DNA from: Terrabacter sp. Ter38
GTDB taxonomy: Bacteria > Actinomycetota > Actinomycetes > Actinomycetales > Dermatophilaceae
Length of the DNA: 64,000 nucleotides
Assembly (NCBI RefSeq): GCF_024519435.1
Contig: NZ_JALJRZ010000010.1
Span: 124,001 to 188,000 of the forward strand
Reading direction: 5' to 3'
Shown here: positions 16,847-24,979 of the stretch, piece after piece
Layout: each line of letters begins with the position of its first letter
Numbering within the stretch: the first letter of the stretch is position 1
Notes under the pieces: generated by a model
Told to the model about the DNA's origin: nothing
What the model saw: the letters and a program-made list of their open reading frames with translations, nothing else
The model's database searches: none
Position numbers and translations under genes: made by a program

Positions 16847-19800
16847 AACGCGGCGACGAGTTCTCGAACGTGAGTGGCGGGAGGCGCAGGGCCGCGGTGC
16901 CGAGCCCGAGCCGGGCCAGGATGGCGTCGGCCTCGCCTTCCGCGTCCTGACCCTCATCGCCGTCCTCCGCGTCGGCAGGCCCCTCCGTCCGGTCGTCCGG
17001 CCGCGGGAGGCGCGCCAGGCGTGCCAGGTCGCAGGCGAGCTGCAGCTCGTCGCCGTCCTCACGGCGGCCCTCGACGAGCAGTCGGCCGCGCTTCGTCGCC
17101 GACGCCAGGTCACCGGACGCGACGTCGAGGTCGACGGCCAGACGGAGGCAGTCGAGGTCCTCCCCGGCGGGGGCGCGGGCGTCGAGCTGGGGACGGGCCG
17201 CTCCCAGCTGCTCGCGGGCGCGGTCGAGGTCGCCCCGGAGCAGGTGCGCGCGGGCGAGCGCGAGCCGGCAGTGCGCCGCGCCGAGCTCGTCCCGCAGGCC
17301 GTCAGCGATCGTCACAGCCTCCGTGAGGAGCACCTCCGCCTCGTCGGTGCGGCCGAGATCGAGCAGCCCTTCGGAGCGCGTCACGAGCCAGATGCAGGTG
17401 CGCCGCGCCGACCCGCCGTGGCGCGCGGCCTCGACCGTGGCCGCGAGGAGCGGGTCGCCCTCGGCGGGACGGCCCATGTTGCGCAGCACCACGCCGCGTT
17501 GGCCGAGGGCTGAGGCCCGGCCCGGCTCGTCCCCGCGCTGCGCGGCGAGGGTGGCCAACGCGGCATACGCCTCGAGCGCCTCGTCGAAGTGGTTGAGCAC
17601 CATGGCCGCCCAGCCCGCCTGGGCCATCGCGGCCTGTTCGAGCGCCGGGTCACCGAGGGTCTGAGCCGTGGCGAGGCGACGCGCGGCGACCTCGGGCAGC
17701 TCGGCGTAGCGCCGCTCCTGGGCGAGCACCCCGAAGAGCGCTCCGAGCAGCTGCGCGAGCAGCCCCTGGTCGCGCGTCTCGGGATAGTCGTCGAGGGCGA
17801 GGCGCAGCACTCGCTCGCGTTCGTCGTCGTAGGCACGGATCGTGAGAAAGGTACGCAGCGCGAGGGCAAGGCGGGCGGCGAGCTCGCGCTCCTCGAGGGC
17901 GACCGCGCCGAGCACCGCTGCCGTGAGGTTGATCCGCTCGGCCTCGAACCAGTCGCTCGGTGCCCGGACCGGGGCCGAGGTGAGCGGCGCGTCCGGGGTC
18001 GTGGTCGTGCCCGACGTGGTGTCCGGCGTGGACCGCGACGTGGTGCCCGTCGTCGCTCCGTCCGGGCTCGGGTGCCCCGCGCCGTCGGACGTCAGTTCGG
18101 CCTCCGCGACGCTCGCGAGCTCGAGCCACGCGCGGTAGAGGCGCAGGGCGAGGGCATCGCGCTCGGCCGCCGCCTCCGAGGCGACCAGTCGCTCGCGGGA
18201 CAGCTCGACGACGAGGCTGTGCACCCGGAAGCGGGCCTGGCCGGCTGCGTCGCGGCCGCTCGGCTCGACGAGGTGGCGGTCGATGAGCTGGTCGAGCGCG
18301 TGGCGAGCCGCCGCCCGCGACTCTCCCTCGCCCATGAGCAGACGTGGCACCCACTCGGGCCACTCTCCCGACGTGACGCCGAGCCGGGCGAACAGGCGCG
18401 CGGCCGGGGCGGCGAGGTCGCCGACCGAGGCGCCGATGCTGGCCCGGACGTCGATGTCGCCCACCGAGAGCTCGTCGAGCCGCGCGTGCTCGCCCGACAG
18501 CCGGTCACGCAGCTCGCCGAGCTCGAGGTCGGCGTTCGTCGCGAGCTTGGCGCCGGCGACGCAGAGGGCGAGCGGAAGGTGGCCGCAGAGGGCGCTGATC
18601 TCCGCGACGACGGCGTCGTTCCCGGTGGGGGGACCGGCCGGACGGTCGGGGCCGGCCAGTGCGACGATGAGGCCGGCGGCATCATGCGGCGCGAGCGGGG
18701 GCACCGTGTGCCGGCGGACGCCGACGAGCCCGGCCAGCTTGCTGCGTGACGTGACGATGGCGCCCGATCCGGGTCCGGTGGGCAGCAGGCGCAGGACCTG
18801 TGCCTCGCTCACGGCGTCGTCGAGCACGACGAGCAGCCGCTTGCGGTCGATGGTGCTGCGGTACAGCGAGATCCGCTCGTCCGGGTCGGCAGGGATCGCC
18901 GACGGGTCGACCCCCAGCGCCCGGAGGAAGCGGGCCGCGATGTCGTGCACGTCGGCGGTGCCCCGAGGCCCGTGCCCGAGCGCGGCGTGGAGCGTTCCGT
19001 CGGGGTACGAGCCGCCGAGTGCGTGGCCGGCAGCGAGCGCGAGGGCGGTCTTCCCAACACCACCGACGCCGACGAGCACGACGACGGTCGGTCGCCCGGC
19101 ACCGGGGAGGGAGGCGGTGCTGCCTGCCGTCTCCGCCGGGGCGCTCTCCGTGCCGAGCGAGGTCCCGAGGCGCTCGGTGATGGTCGACAGCAGCTCGTCC
19201 CGGCCGACGAGCGTCCAGGCCAGGGCCGGCAGCTCGCGCGGGACCGGCCGGGTCACCGCGGTCACCGCGCCGGTGCTCCGCGGCGTCGCGAGCGCGTGTC
19301 CCTCGAGGATCGCCACGTTGAGGACGGCGAGCTCGGCGCCGGGACCCACCCCGAGCTCGTCGATGAACTGGCGCCGCAGCCGGCGGTACTCCTCGCCGGC
19401 CTCGCTCCGCCGACCGGTCGCAGCGAGGGCACGGAGCCGATGGGCGTGCAGGCGCTCGTTCCAGGGGTCGAGGTGCAGCTGGCTCGCCGTGGCCGCCAGC
19501 ACCTGGTCGTGCTGGCCGGTGGCGGCGAGCGACTCCACGAGCAGGTCGATGGCGGCCACCCGCTCGTCGTGCAGCGACTGCACGAGGGTCGCGACCTCGG
19601 TGTCGGGGCTCGCCGGGGCCGCGTCGCTGAGCGGCGTGCCCCGCCAGAGGTCGAGAGCTCCCGTCAGCGTCCGGGCGGCGGCGTCGGGGGCGCCGGCCTC
19701 GGCAGCGAAGCGCGCGTCGGCGACGAGTCGCCGGAACGTGACGACGTCGAGGTGGTGCCGGGCCATCCGGAGCTGGTAGCCGAACGGCCGCGTTGTCACG

Positions 19801-20039
19801 AGATCCCGGTCGTGCGCGGACAACCGGCGCCGGAGCCCGGCGATGAGGTTCTGCAGCTGCTGCTTGGCCGTCGGGGGAGGCTCGGTCCACAGGGCGTCGA
19901 TGAGCCGCTCCGTGGGCACGAGCCGGTCGGCGCCGAGCAGCATCATCGCGAGGACGAGGCGCTCGCGACCGCTGCCCAGCGGCACCTGTGCCCCGGCGTC
20001 GGAGAGCACCTCGACAGGCCCCAGCACCCCAAACTCCAC
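16842..20039 (-). CDS. AfsR-like SARP regulator with STAND ATPase and TPR domains
   Basis: A 1065-residue regulator. Residues 1-95 form an OmpR-type winged helix and about 98-245 the bacterial transcriptional activation domain, together the DNA-binding unit of SARPs. A STAND/NB-ARC ATPase follows: Walker A VGVGGVGKTALAL, Walker B LLVVLDDAV, sensor-like IVTSRSK and HLPLAL. A Thr/Ser-rich linker (about 640-680) leads to tetratricopeptide-like helices to the end. AfsR-type proteins integrate ATP/ADP state and protein signals before activating promoters. Four 11-bp-period direct repeats surround the gene, so its targets are probably the adjacent hydrolases and peptide. No antibiotic biosynthesis genes are nearby, which is unusual for a SARP. 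Confidence 0.9.
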   Translation of the reverse strand: MEFGVLGPVEVLSDAGAQVPLGSGRERLVLAMMLLGADRLVPTERLIDALWTEPPPTAKQQLQNLIAGLRRRLSAHDRDLVTTRPFGYQLRMARHHLDVVTFRRLVADARFAAEAGAPDAAARTLTGALDLWRGTPLSDAAPASPDTEVATLVQSLHDERVAAIDLLVESLAATGQHDQVLAATASQLHLDPWNERLHAHRLRALAATGRRSEAGEEYRRLRRQFIDELGVGPGAELAVLNVAILEGHALATPRSTGAVTAVTRPVPRELPALAWTLVGRDELLSTITERLGTSLGTESAPAETAGSTASLPGAGRPTVVVLVGVGGVGKTALALAAGHALGGSYPDGTLHAALGHGPRGTADVHDIAARFLRALGVDPSAIPADPDERISLYRSTIDRKRLLVVLDDAVSEAQVLRLLPTGPGSGAIVTSRSKLAGLVGVRRHTVPPLAPHDAAGLIVALAGPDRPAGPPTGNDAVVAEISALCGHLPLALCVAGAKLATNADLELGELRDRLSGEHARLDELSVGDIDVRASIGASVGDLAAPAARLFARLGVTSGEWPEWVPRLLMGEGESRAAARHALDQLIDRHLVEPSGRDAAGQARFRVHSLVVELSRERLVASEAAAERDALALRLYRAWLELASVAEAELTSDGAGHPSPDGATTGTTSRSTPDTTSGTTTTPDAPLTSAPVRAPSDWFEAERINLTAAVLGAVALEERELAARLALALRTFLTIRAYDDERERVLRLALDDYPETRDQGLLAQLLGALFGVLAQERRYAELPEVAARRLATAQTLGDPALEQAAMAQAGWAAMVLNHFDEALEAYAALATLAAQRGDEPGRASALGQRGVVLRNMGRPAEGDPLLAATVEAARHGGSARRTCIWLVTRSEGLLDLGRTDEAEVLLTEAVTIADGLRDELGAAHCRLALARAHLLRGDLDRAREQLGAARPQLDARAPAGEDLDCLRLAVDLDVASGDLASATKRGRLLVEGRREDGDELQLACDLARLARLPRPDDRTEGPADAEDGDEGQDAEGEADAILARLGLGTAALRLPPLTFENSSPRC

Positions 20040-20161
20040 GGGTCATTGATACCGGACGCCGAGCGTGGCAGGGCAAGAGCAGCGGCCGCCGGCGCGTGCG
20101 GGTGCGGGCGTGCCAGACGACCCCCGGGGCGCAGAGGGCCCGGAAGGGGAGGTCGGCCGCG

Positions 20162-20193
20162 GTTAGCCGAATGTTAGGGAGGCGCCGAATCGT
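20162..20193 (+). promoter_or_regulatory. SARP-type box 3 and promoter (NlpC/P60 gene)
   Basis: GTTAG at 20162-20166 and 20173-20177, exactly 11 bp apart. Eight bases after heptamer GTTAGGG (20173-20179) comes AATCGT (20188-20193). From the second repeat to the -10 it closely matches box 1 (GTTAGGGA, then ATCGTG at the same distance). It lies between the divergent SARP gene and the secreted hydrolase at 20291, so it might also affect the SARP gene. The rest of 20040-20290 shows no gene. Confidence 0.7.
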
Positions 20194-20290
20194 GTCCGGG
20201 GTCAAGCACTTCCGGCTGCGAGCGGCATACGGCTGCTCACACCCACCGACCGACCGGGTCGGCCGACCCGGTAGCGACAAGGAGACACCC

Positions 20291-20827
20291 ATGAAGCCCC
20301 AGCCCACCCGCCGGGCCGTCCTGCGCTCGGCGCTCGCGACGGCCGTGCTCTCGACCGCCGTCCTCACGGCCGGCCCTGCCGTGACGGCGCAGGCCGCCCC
20401 CAACGACCCGATCAGCCGCGCCGACGTCATCGCGCGCGCCAAGAACTGGTTCGACCGCAACATCCAGTACAGCCAGTCCGGCACGGCCACGGGTCCCGAC
20501 GGTGTCTACAGCTGGCGCCGCGACTGCTCCGGCTTCATCTCGATGGCGCTCAAGCTCGGCCCCACCGGCCTCAGCGCGCCCAACACCACCGCCCTCGCCG
20601 GCTCCACCTACAGCTCCGGCATCAGCAAGGCGAACCTGAAGCCGGGCGACTACCTCGTCGACGCGGGCAACCACGCGGTCCTCTTCGAGAAGTGGGCCAA
20701 CACGGCGCACACGCAGTTCTGGCTCTACGAGGAGTCCAACCCGACCACCGACATGGAGCACCGGATCGCCAGCCTGAGCACGTACTCCGGCTACCTGGCC
20801 CGACGCGCCGACAACATCCGCGACTGA
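20291..20827 (+). CDS. Secreted NlpC/P60-family peptidoglycan hydrolase
   Basis: A 178-residue exported protein. The N-terminus (TRRAVLRSALATAVLS) combines a twin arginine with a hydrophobic core, so export by Tat or Sec is possible, with cleavage near TAQAA (about 36). The mature domain shows RRDCSGFISMAL, the classic NlpC/P60 nucleophile motif, then LKPGDYLVDAGNHAVLFEKW with the catalytic histidine, and a C-terminal acidic/Asn region. It likely cleaves stem-peptide bonds in peptidoglycan. AAGGAG precedes the ATG at 20291. It has a SARP-type box upstream and a 15-bp terminator downstream. Confidence 0.85.
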   Translation: MKPQPTRRAVLRSALATAVLSTAVLTAGPAVTAQAAPNDPISRADVIARAKNWFDRNIQYSQSGTATGPDGVYSWRRDCSGFISMALKLGPTGLSAPNTTALAGSTYSSGISKANLKPGDYLVDAGNHAVLFEKWANTAHTQFWLYEESNPTTDMEHRIASLSTYSGYLARRADNIRD

Positions 20828-20857
20828 CCCCTCCGGGACGAAGCAGCGCGACAGCCC

Positions 20858-20896
20858 GACGGCGCCCACCCCGATCCACCCGGGGTGGGCGCCGTC
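20858..20896. terminator. Terminator hairpin between convergent hydrolase genes
   Basis: A perfect 15-bp stem, GACGGCGCCCACCCC (20858-20872) with GGGGTGGGCGCCGTC (20882-20896), around a 9-nt loop. It lies between the ends of the rightward NlpC/P60 gene (20827) and the leftward amidase gene (20936) and can serve both. Confidence 0.85.
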
Positions 20897-20935
20897 GTCG
20901 CGCCGCCCGTCGCCGCGGGGCTTGCGGCGTGGCGG

Positions 20936-21598
20936 CTACCAGCCCGTTCTCTCCAGCGTCTGGCGGATCGAGTCCCGGATCGACACCATGTCCCAGTTGA
21001 AGGGGTCGGTGCGTCCCGACGTGCTCGTCTCCTTGTGCGCGCGGACGAAGGTGTGGTCCCCGCCCAGGGCTCCGACGATCCGGGCGGCAGCCAGCACGGC
21101 GGCCGACTTCTGGGCGCTCGTGGCGTACTGGGTGGGTTCGGCGGCCGTCGCGGCATACTCGATCTCGAGGCCCACGTAGAGCGCGCTCGCGTCGCCCGCG
21201 GGCACCGGGCCGCTCGCGCGCGCCCGGCCGGCGTGGTCGGCACGACCCGCAGCCACGACCCAGCACTCGGCGTTCCGGTCGACGAGCACGTGGCACCTCG
21301 GGCCGGGTGACGCCGCGACCGGGCCCTCGCCGCGCAGGGTGGCCAGTGACGGCGCAGGAGCCTCGGGGGACGCCGCGACCCCCGTGTGGTGGAGCAACAC
21401 GCCCACCGGGGCGAAGTCGCCGGGTCGCGCGCGCGAGCGCCAGCCGTCCGTCTCGTGGACCGTGAGACCCGCGTCGGTGAGCGCCTCAGCCAGCCAGCTC
21501 AGGGCGGCGGACGGCGGCCCGAGCAGGGCCGACGGTCGGTCCGTCTCGGGCGACAGCGGTGCGGCCGGAGCTCCGCCGGCTCGCGGCGCAGTGGGCAT
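20936..21598 (-). CDS. Amidase_2/PGRP-type N-acetylmuramoyl-L-alanine amidase
   Basis: A 220-residue zinc amidase domain. VGVLLHHTG carries the first zinc histidine, followed by HVLVDRNAECWVVAAGRADHAG, LYVGLEIEYA and AHKETSTSGRTDPFNWD, the C-terminal ligand region of PGRP/T7-lysozyme-type amidases. It would cut between MurNAc and the stem peptide. No signal peptide is visible at the start (MPTAPRAGGAPAAP), unlike the other two hydrolases of this module, so it may be cytoplasmic until lysis or leave by another route. A strong GAAGGAGG site precedes the ATG. A SARP-type box lies about 60-75 nt upstream. Confidence 0.85.
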   Translation of the reverse strand: MPTAPRAGGAPAAPLSPETDRPSALLGPPSAALSWLAEALTDAGLTVHETDGWRSRARPGDFAPVGVLLHHTGVAASPEAPAPSLATLRGEGPVAASPGPRCHVLVDRNAECWVVAAGRADHAGRARASGPVPAGDASALYVGLEIEYAATAAEPTQYATSAQKSAAVLAAARIVGALGGDHTFVRAHKETSTSGRTDPFNWDMVSIRDSIRQTLERTGW

Positions 21599-21642
21599 GG
21601 AGGCCTCCTTCGATCGCGGCCGGACTCTCCGGCGACGATCGA

Positions 21643-21674
21643 AGCCTCTCGACCGCCAGTAACAAGGCCCTAAC
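21643..21674 (-). promoter_or_regulatory. SARP-type box 4 and promoter (amidase gene)
   Basis: Reading leftward, GTTAG (21674-21670) and GTTAC (21663-21659) lie exactly 11 bp apart. Eight bases after heptamer GTTACTG (21663-21657) comes GAGGCT (21648-21643), a -10-like hexamer. The amidase start is 44 nt further on. The layout equals that of boxes 1 and 3. Confidence 0.65.
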
Positions 21675-21732
21675 CGCGTCTGCCGCGCTGCCGCGCTGCG
21701 ACCCGTGCTGAGCCTCGGACGCTGCGGCCCGG

Positions 21733-22164
21733 TCAGGGCTCGAGCAGGACGGCCCCCGGGCCGTGTTCAGCCAGCACGTCGGACGGGTTGTTGAGCGCGC
21801 ACGTGCGCAGGCTGAGGCAGCCGCAGCCGATGCAGGAGTCGAGCTGGTCGCGCAGCTTCTCGATGCGGCGGATCTGCTCGTCGAGCCGGCCGCGCCAGGC
21901 GCGTGAGAGGCGGGCCCAGTCCGTCGCCGTGGGGGTGCGCGCGTCCGGGAGCGTGGACAGGGCCGCACCGATCTCCTCGAGCGACAGCCCGACCCGCTGG
22001 GCCGCCCGGATGAACGACACCCGGCGGATCGTGGCACGCTCGTAGCGGCGCTGGTTGCCGGTGGTGCGCACCGAGCTGATGAGCCCGAGGTCCTCCCAGT
22101 AGCGCAGCGCGGAGGTGGCCGCACCGGTGCGCTCGGCAACCTGCCCGATCGTCAGGCCGGACAC
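21733..22164 (-). CDS. soxR: SoxR-type redox-sensing MerR regulator
   Basis: A 143-residue MerR-family protein. The N-terminal winged helix reads TIGQVAERTGAATSALRYWEDLGLI, a coiled-coil dimerisation helix follows, and the C-terminus holds C-IGC-GC-LSLRTC: Cys111, 114, 116 and 122 in the C-x2-C-x-C-x5-C spacing of the SoxR [2Fe-2S] cluster. It would activate oxidative or redox-cycling stress promoters; in actinomycetes SoxR often answers to endogenous redox-active compounds. The GTG start at 22164 directly follows the TAG of the upstream kinase gene. It is not obviously connected to the amidase gene downstream. Confidence 0.9.
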   Translation of the reverse strand: MSGLTIGQVAERTGAATSALRYWEDLGLISSVRTTGNQRRYERATIRRVSFIRAAQRVGLSLEEIGAALSTLPDARTPTATDWARLSRAWRGRLDEQIRRIEKLRDQLDSCIGCGCLSLRTCALNNPSDVLAEHGPGAVLLEP

Positions 22165-22727
22165 CTAGGAGATCCTCGCCTCGGCCAGGCGGGTGAGGAT
22201 CTCATCGACCGTCTCGTCCGGCGTCTGCTGCGAGCTGTCGAGCCACAGCCCGATGTGCGGCGTCTCGGTGCGCACCTTGTGGTCGAAGTCGCGGATCGAC
22301 CAGAGGTCGCCGTAGCCGACCTTGACGCGTTCGGACTCGCGCTGCATCACGGTGCCGACGTCGGGCGCGAGCATGACGAGGCTGAGCGGTCGCGCGGTCA
22401 GCCGGTCGAGGAAGGGCTGCAGGGTCGTGCCGACGAAGAGGTCCTGGACGACGACGGTGAAGCCGGCCGCGGCGTACTCGTCGGCGGAGTGGCCGCGATG
22501 GCATGGCGCAGCGCCAGCTGCCGCTCGGCCTCGGGGTCGCCGTGCGGAGACATGTCGACGCGGCCGCGCACGACGACGCGGCGGAACTCGTCACCGCGCA
22601 GGTGCACAGCGCGCGTGAAGCGCTCCGCGAGGAGCTGGGAGACGGTCGACTTGCCGGCAGCCATGACGCCGGTGACGACGATGACCTGCGGGATGTCGAC
22701 GGCGGTGTGGAGGGGCCGGTCGCTCAC
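22165..22727 (-). pseudogene. P-loop kinase-like gene with a frameshift
   Basis: The N-terminal part (from ATG 22727) has IVVTGVMAAGKSTVSQLLAERF, a P-loop typical of chloramphenicol-phosphotransferase/gluconate-kinase-like small-molecule kinases, then HLRGDEFRR. The frame fails at about 22488-22493: continuing in the next frame restores a natural sequence (SADEYAAAGFTVVVQDLFVG, then LDRLTARPLSLVMLAPD and on to AEARIS at the stop at 22165). A single missing base accounts for it. The full protein would be about 187 residues. Either a recent inactivating mutation or a sequencing error; the codon pattern on both sides is still gene-like, which favours a recent event. Confidence 0.8.
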
Positions 22728-22799
22728 ACCGCACCACCCTAGGCGCCTCCGGGCGAAAAGTCGTCAGAGTTCATGTGACGTTCAAGTAGCGGGCAGTGC

Positions 22800-23684
22800 T
22801 CAGGCGTAGGCCTCGACCTCGTCGGGCGTGGCACGACGCACGACGACGCGGGTCCACGCGCCGACGTAGAGGCGGTCGTCGTCGCCGAGCTCGGTCTTCG
22901 GGCCGACCGCGATGGCGCGACGGGGGAGCGGTCCCGACGCAGGGCCGACGAAGGTCCCGTTGGAGCTGCCGAGGTCCTCGACGAACCAGCGCGAGCCGTC
23001 GGTCGTCAGCTGGGCGTGCCGGCGGCTGACGCCGGGGTCGGACGAGAGGTCGATCTCGGGGTTGGTGTTCTTGCTCGTGGACACGCGACCGAGCAGGACG
23101 CTGCGGTGGCGCAGCGGCATGATCGTCGGCAGACCGGGTGAGGGACAGGGGTCCTCCGCCTCCTGGGTCTGGTACCAGTCCGGGTCGACCCAGACCTCGG
23201 CCAACCACTCGAACGACGTGGTCGCCTGCTCGGCGGCGGCGCCGACCGCGGGGACGCCGGCAGGGCCGGCGGCCGCAGTGGCGACGGCCTCACCGTCGGG
23301 CTCGGTGTCGGCGAGGTCGCCCGGACCGGCCGACGGGTCACGCGGCATCGCGCCGGTCGTGAAGTCGTAGCCGCAGGCCTCGCAGAAGAGCGCGCCGTCG
23401 GGGTTCTCCGTCTGGCAGTTGGGGCAGACGAGTCCCGCCGGTGCGGCCGGGTCAGCAGGAGCCGGGGCCGCGTGGGCTGCGGCGGCCGGAGGGTCGAGGT
23501 CGAGGGAGGAGCCGGACGTCCCCGCGCCGCTCGCTGCCTCGGACGGGGCGCCCGTCGGGTCGGCGGTGCCCGCCCCTACACCGCCGCCTGCGGCCGGCTG
23601 GGCGCTCACATCGATGGGTGAGCCGCAGGTGTCGCAGTAGTCCTCGGCCTCGGACGTGTGCCCGTTGGGGCAGACAGCGCTCAC
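22800..23684 (-). CDS. Double zinc-ribbon FHA-domain protein
   Basis: A 294-residue protein starting with GTG at 23684, overlapping the previous stop. Two zinc ribbons lie near the start: VCPNGHTSEAEDYCDTCGSP (about 4-24) and CPNCQTENPDGALFCEACG (about 92-110). The C-terminal 120 residues are an FHA domain with LLGRVSTSKNTNPEIDL, PGVSRRHAQL and EDLGSSNGTFVG, the GR, SxxH and NG motifs that bind phosphothreonine. It is the last gene of the PknG cluster and is the obvious reader of PknG phosphorylation, comparable to GarA, though the N-terminal zinc ribbons differ from GarA. It is probably cytoplasmic. Confidence 0.85.
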   Translation of the reverse strand: MSAVCPNGHTSEAEDYCDTCGSPIDVSAQPAAGGGVGAGTADPTGAPSEAASGAGTSGSSLDLDPPAAAAHAAPAPADPAAPAGLVCPNCQTENPDGALFCEACGYDFTTGAMPRDPSAGPGDLADTEPDGEAVATAAAGPAGVPAVGAAAEQATTSFEWLAEVWVDPDWYQTQEAEDPCPSPGLPTIMPLRHRSVLLGRVSTSKNTNPEIDLSSDPGVSRRHAQLTTDGSRWFVEDLGSSNGTFVGPASGPLPRRAIAVGPKTELGDDDRLYVGAWTRVVVRRATPDEVEAYA

Positions 23685-24979
23685 CGGCGCACCCTGCTCG
23701 TCTTCGTCGAGGCCGTGTCGAGCGACATCTCGTCGATCTTCGAGGCCCCCTTCTTGAGCCGGACGGTCCCGGTGTCGGCGTCGTCGATCTCGACGACCTT
23801 CCGCAGGCGCGAGGTCATCTCCTCGTTGCCGGTCTGGTCGGCGAGCTGGACGGCCCGACCGAGCTTCGAGGTCGCGACGTCGTCCTGGCCGGCCGCCTTG
23901 GCCGCGAGACCCTCCTGGATGACGGTGGCGAGCTCGGCCTGCCCCGTGTAGGCGGCGACCGCAGGGTCGATGCGGGTCGTCAGGGAGTCGTCGTTGCTCC
24001 ATTTGGCCTTGACGAGGGCCTGGGCGACAGGGTCGCCGCCCAGCGAGAACTGGACCCGGGCCGCGAGCTGCTCCTGGCCGAGCGTGCGGGCCGGGAGGCG
24101 GACAGCCACGTGGTAGTCGCGGCTCTCGTCGGACCACGCCCCGGTCGGGTAGGCGCCGGTGAGCGGGTTGACGACCGTGCGTCGCGACGTGAGGTCCTCG
24201 AGCGTCGGCGACACCTGCTTGACGAAGAGCAGCTCGGCACCCTGCGGCACCCACACGCGCAGCTCGGAGTTGGCGACGCCACGAGACATCGAGGCACGCA
24301 TCATGGCCTCGAACTCCGCGGCCATCTCCTCGGGCGCCGGGATGAGATCGACGGTGCCGAGCAGCGCCGAGGCGATGCCACGCACCTCGTCGACGCGCCA
24401 CTGGTCGCCCACGCCGCGGCAGTCGCACTGGAACGCGCCGACGCAGCTGCGGACCGCGGCCTGCAGCGACTGGGGCGTCTCGCCCTCGTTGACGCCGTCG
24501 GTGAGCAGGATCGCGTGGCGCTTGGTCACGTGTGGCACGGTCTCGAAGATCTGCCGGGCGAGGGTGAGCCACGTGCCCATCGCCGTGCCGCCGTTGGCGC
24601 GCAGGCCCTCGATGGCCCGGTTGGCCTCGCCGCGGGTGTGTGCCGACATCGGCACGAGCGCGCCCTGGTGGCTGTAGGGGTAGACGATCTGCGCCGTGCC
24701 GTTGCCGGACACGATCGAGAAGAGCGTGCCGTCGACGATCTCGGCGAGCGCTGCCTTTGCGGCCTCGCCGGCGGCCTGGACGCCGCGGCGGCCCATCGAG
24801 CCGGAGGTGTCGATGAGGATGACCTCCGCCGCCGAGCCGGGGTCGGCGAGCCCGGCCGAGGCGCCGGCCGACGCACCTGCCGAGGCGCCGGTGGAGGTGA
24901 CGCGGACGATCGCGTGCACGTCGGTGCCCCCGTCGGGCAGGAACTCGTTCTGGAACACCTCTGCCGTGAAGTCAGCCAT
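23681..24979 (-). CDS. VWA-domain protein of the PknG cluster
   Basis: A 432-residue protein with a von Willebrand A domain. The MIDAS motif is VILIDTSGSMG (about 52-62), followed by the conserved threonine region NGGTAMGTWL and LLTDGVNEGE. A repeated ASAG segment (about 32-43) is a flexible insert just before the MIDAS. The C-terminal half is beta-rich (RVWVPQGAELLF, YHVAVRLPAR) then helical. It resembles VWA partners of TerY-P-type systems, which act with a PP2C phosphatase and a kinase; both are adjacent here. It overlaps PP2C by 8 nt and FHA by 4 nt. No signal peptide; probably a metal-dependent scaffold. Confidence 0.82.
   Translation of the reverse strand: MADFTAEVFQNEFLPDGGTDVHAIVRVTSTGASAGASAGASAGLADPGSAAEVILIDTSGSMGRRGVQAAGEAAKAALAEIVDGTLFSIVSGNGTAQIVYPYSHQGALVPMSAHTRGEANRAIEGLRANGGTAMGTWLTLARQIFETVPHVTKRHAILLTDGVNEGETPQSLQAAVRSCVGAFQCDCRGVGDQWRVDEVRGIASALLGTVDLIPAPEEMAAEFEAMMRASMSRGVANSELRVWVPQGAELLFVKQVSPTLEDLTSRRTVVNPLTGAYPTGAWSDESRDYHVAVRLPARTLGQEQLAARVQFSLGGDPVAQALVKAKWSNDDSLTTRIDPAVAAYTGQAELATVIQEGLAAKAAGQDDVATSKLGRAVQLADQTGNEEMTSRLRKVVEIDDADTGTVRLKKGASKIDEMSLDTASTKTSRVRR

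Noticed and set aside
15830-21674. Antibiotic biosynthetic gene cluster suggested by the SARP gene
   Set aside because: No polyketide, peptide synthetase, lanthipeptide or terpene enzyme lies within reach; all adjacent genes are hydrolases, a small peptide, a SoxR-type regulator and unrelated transporters.
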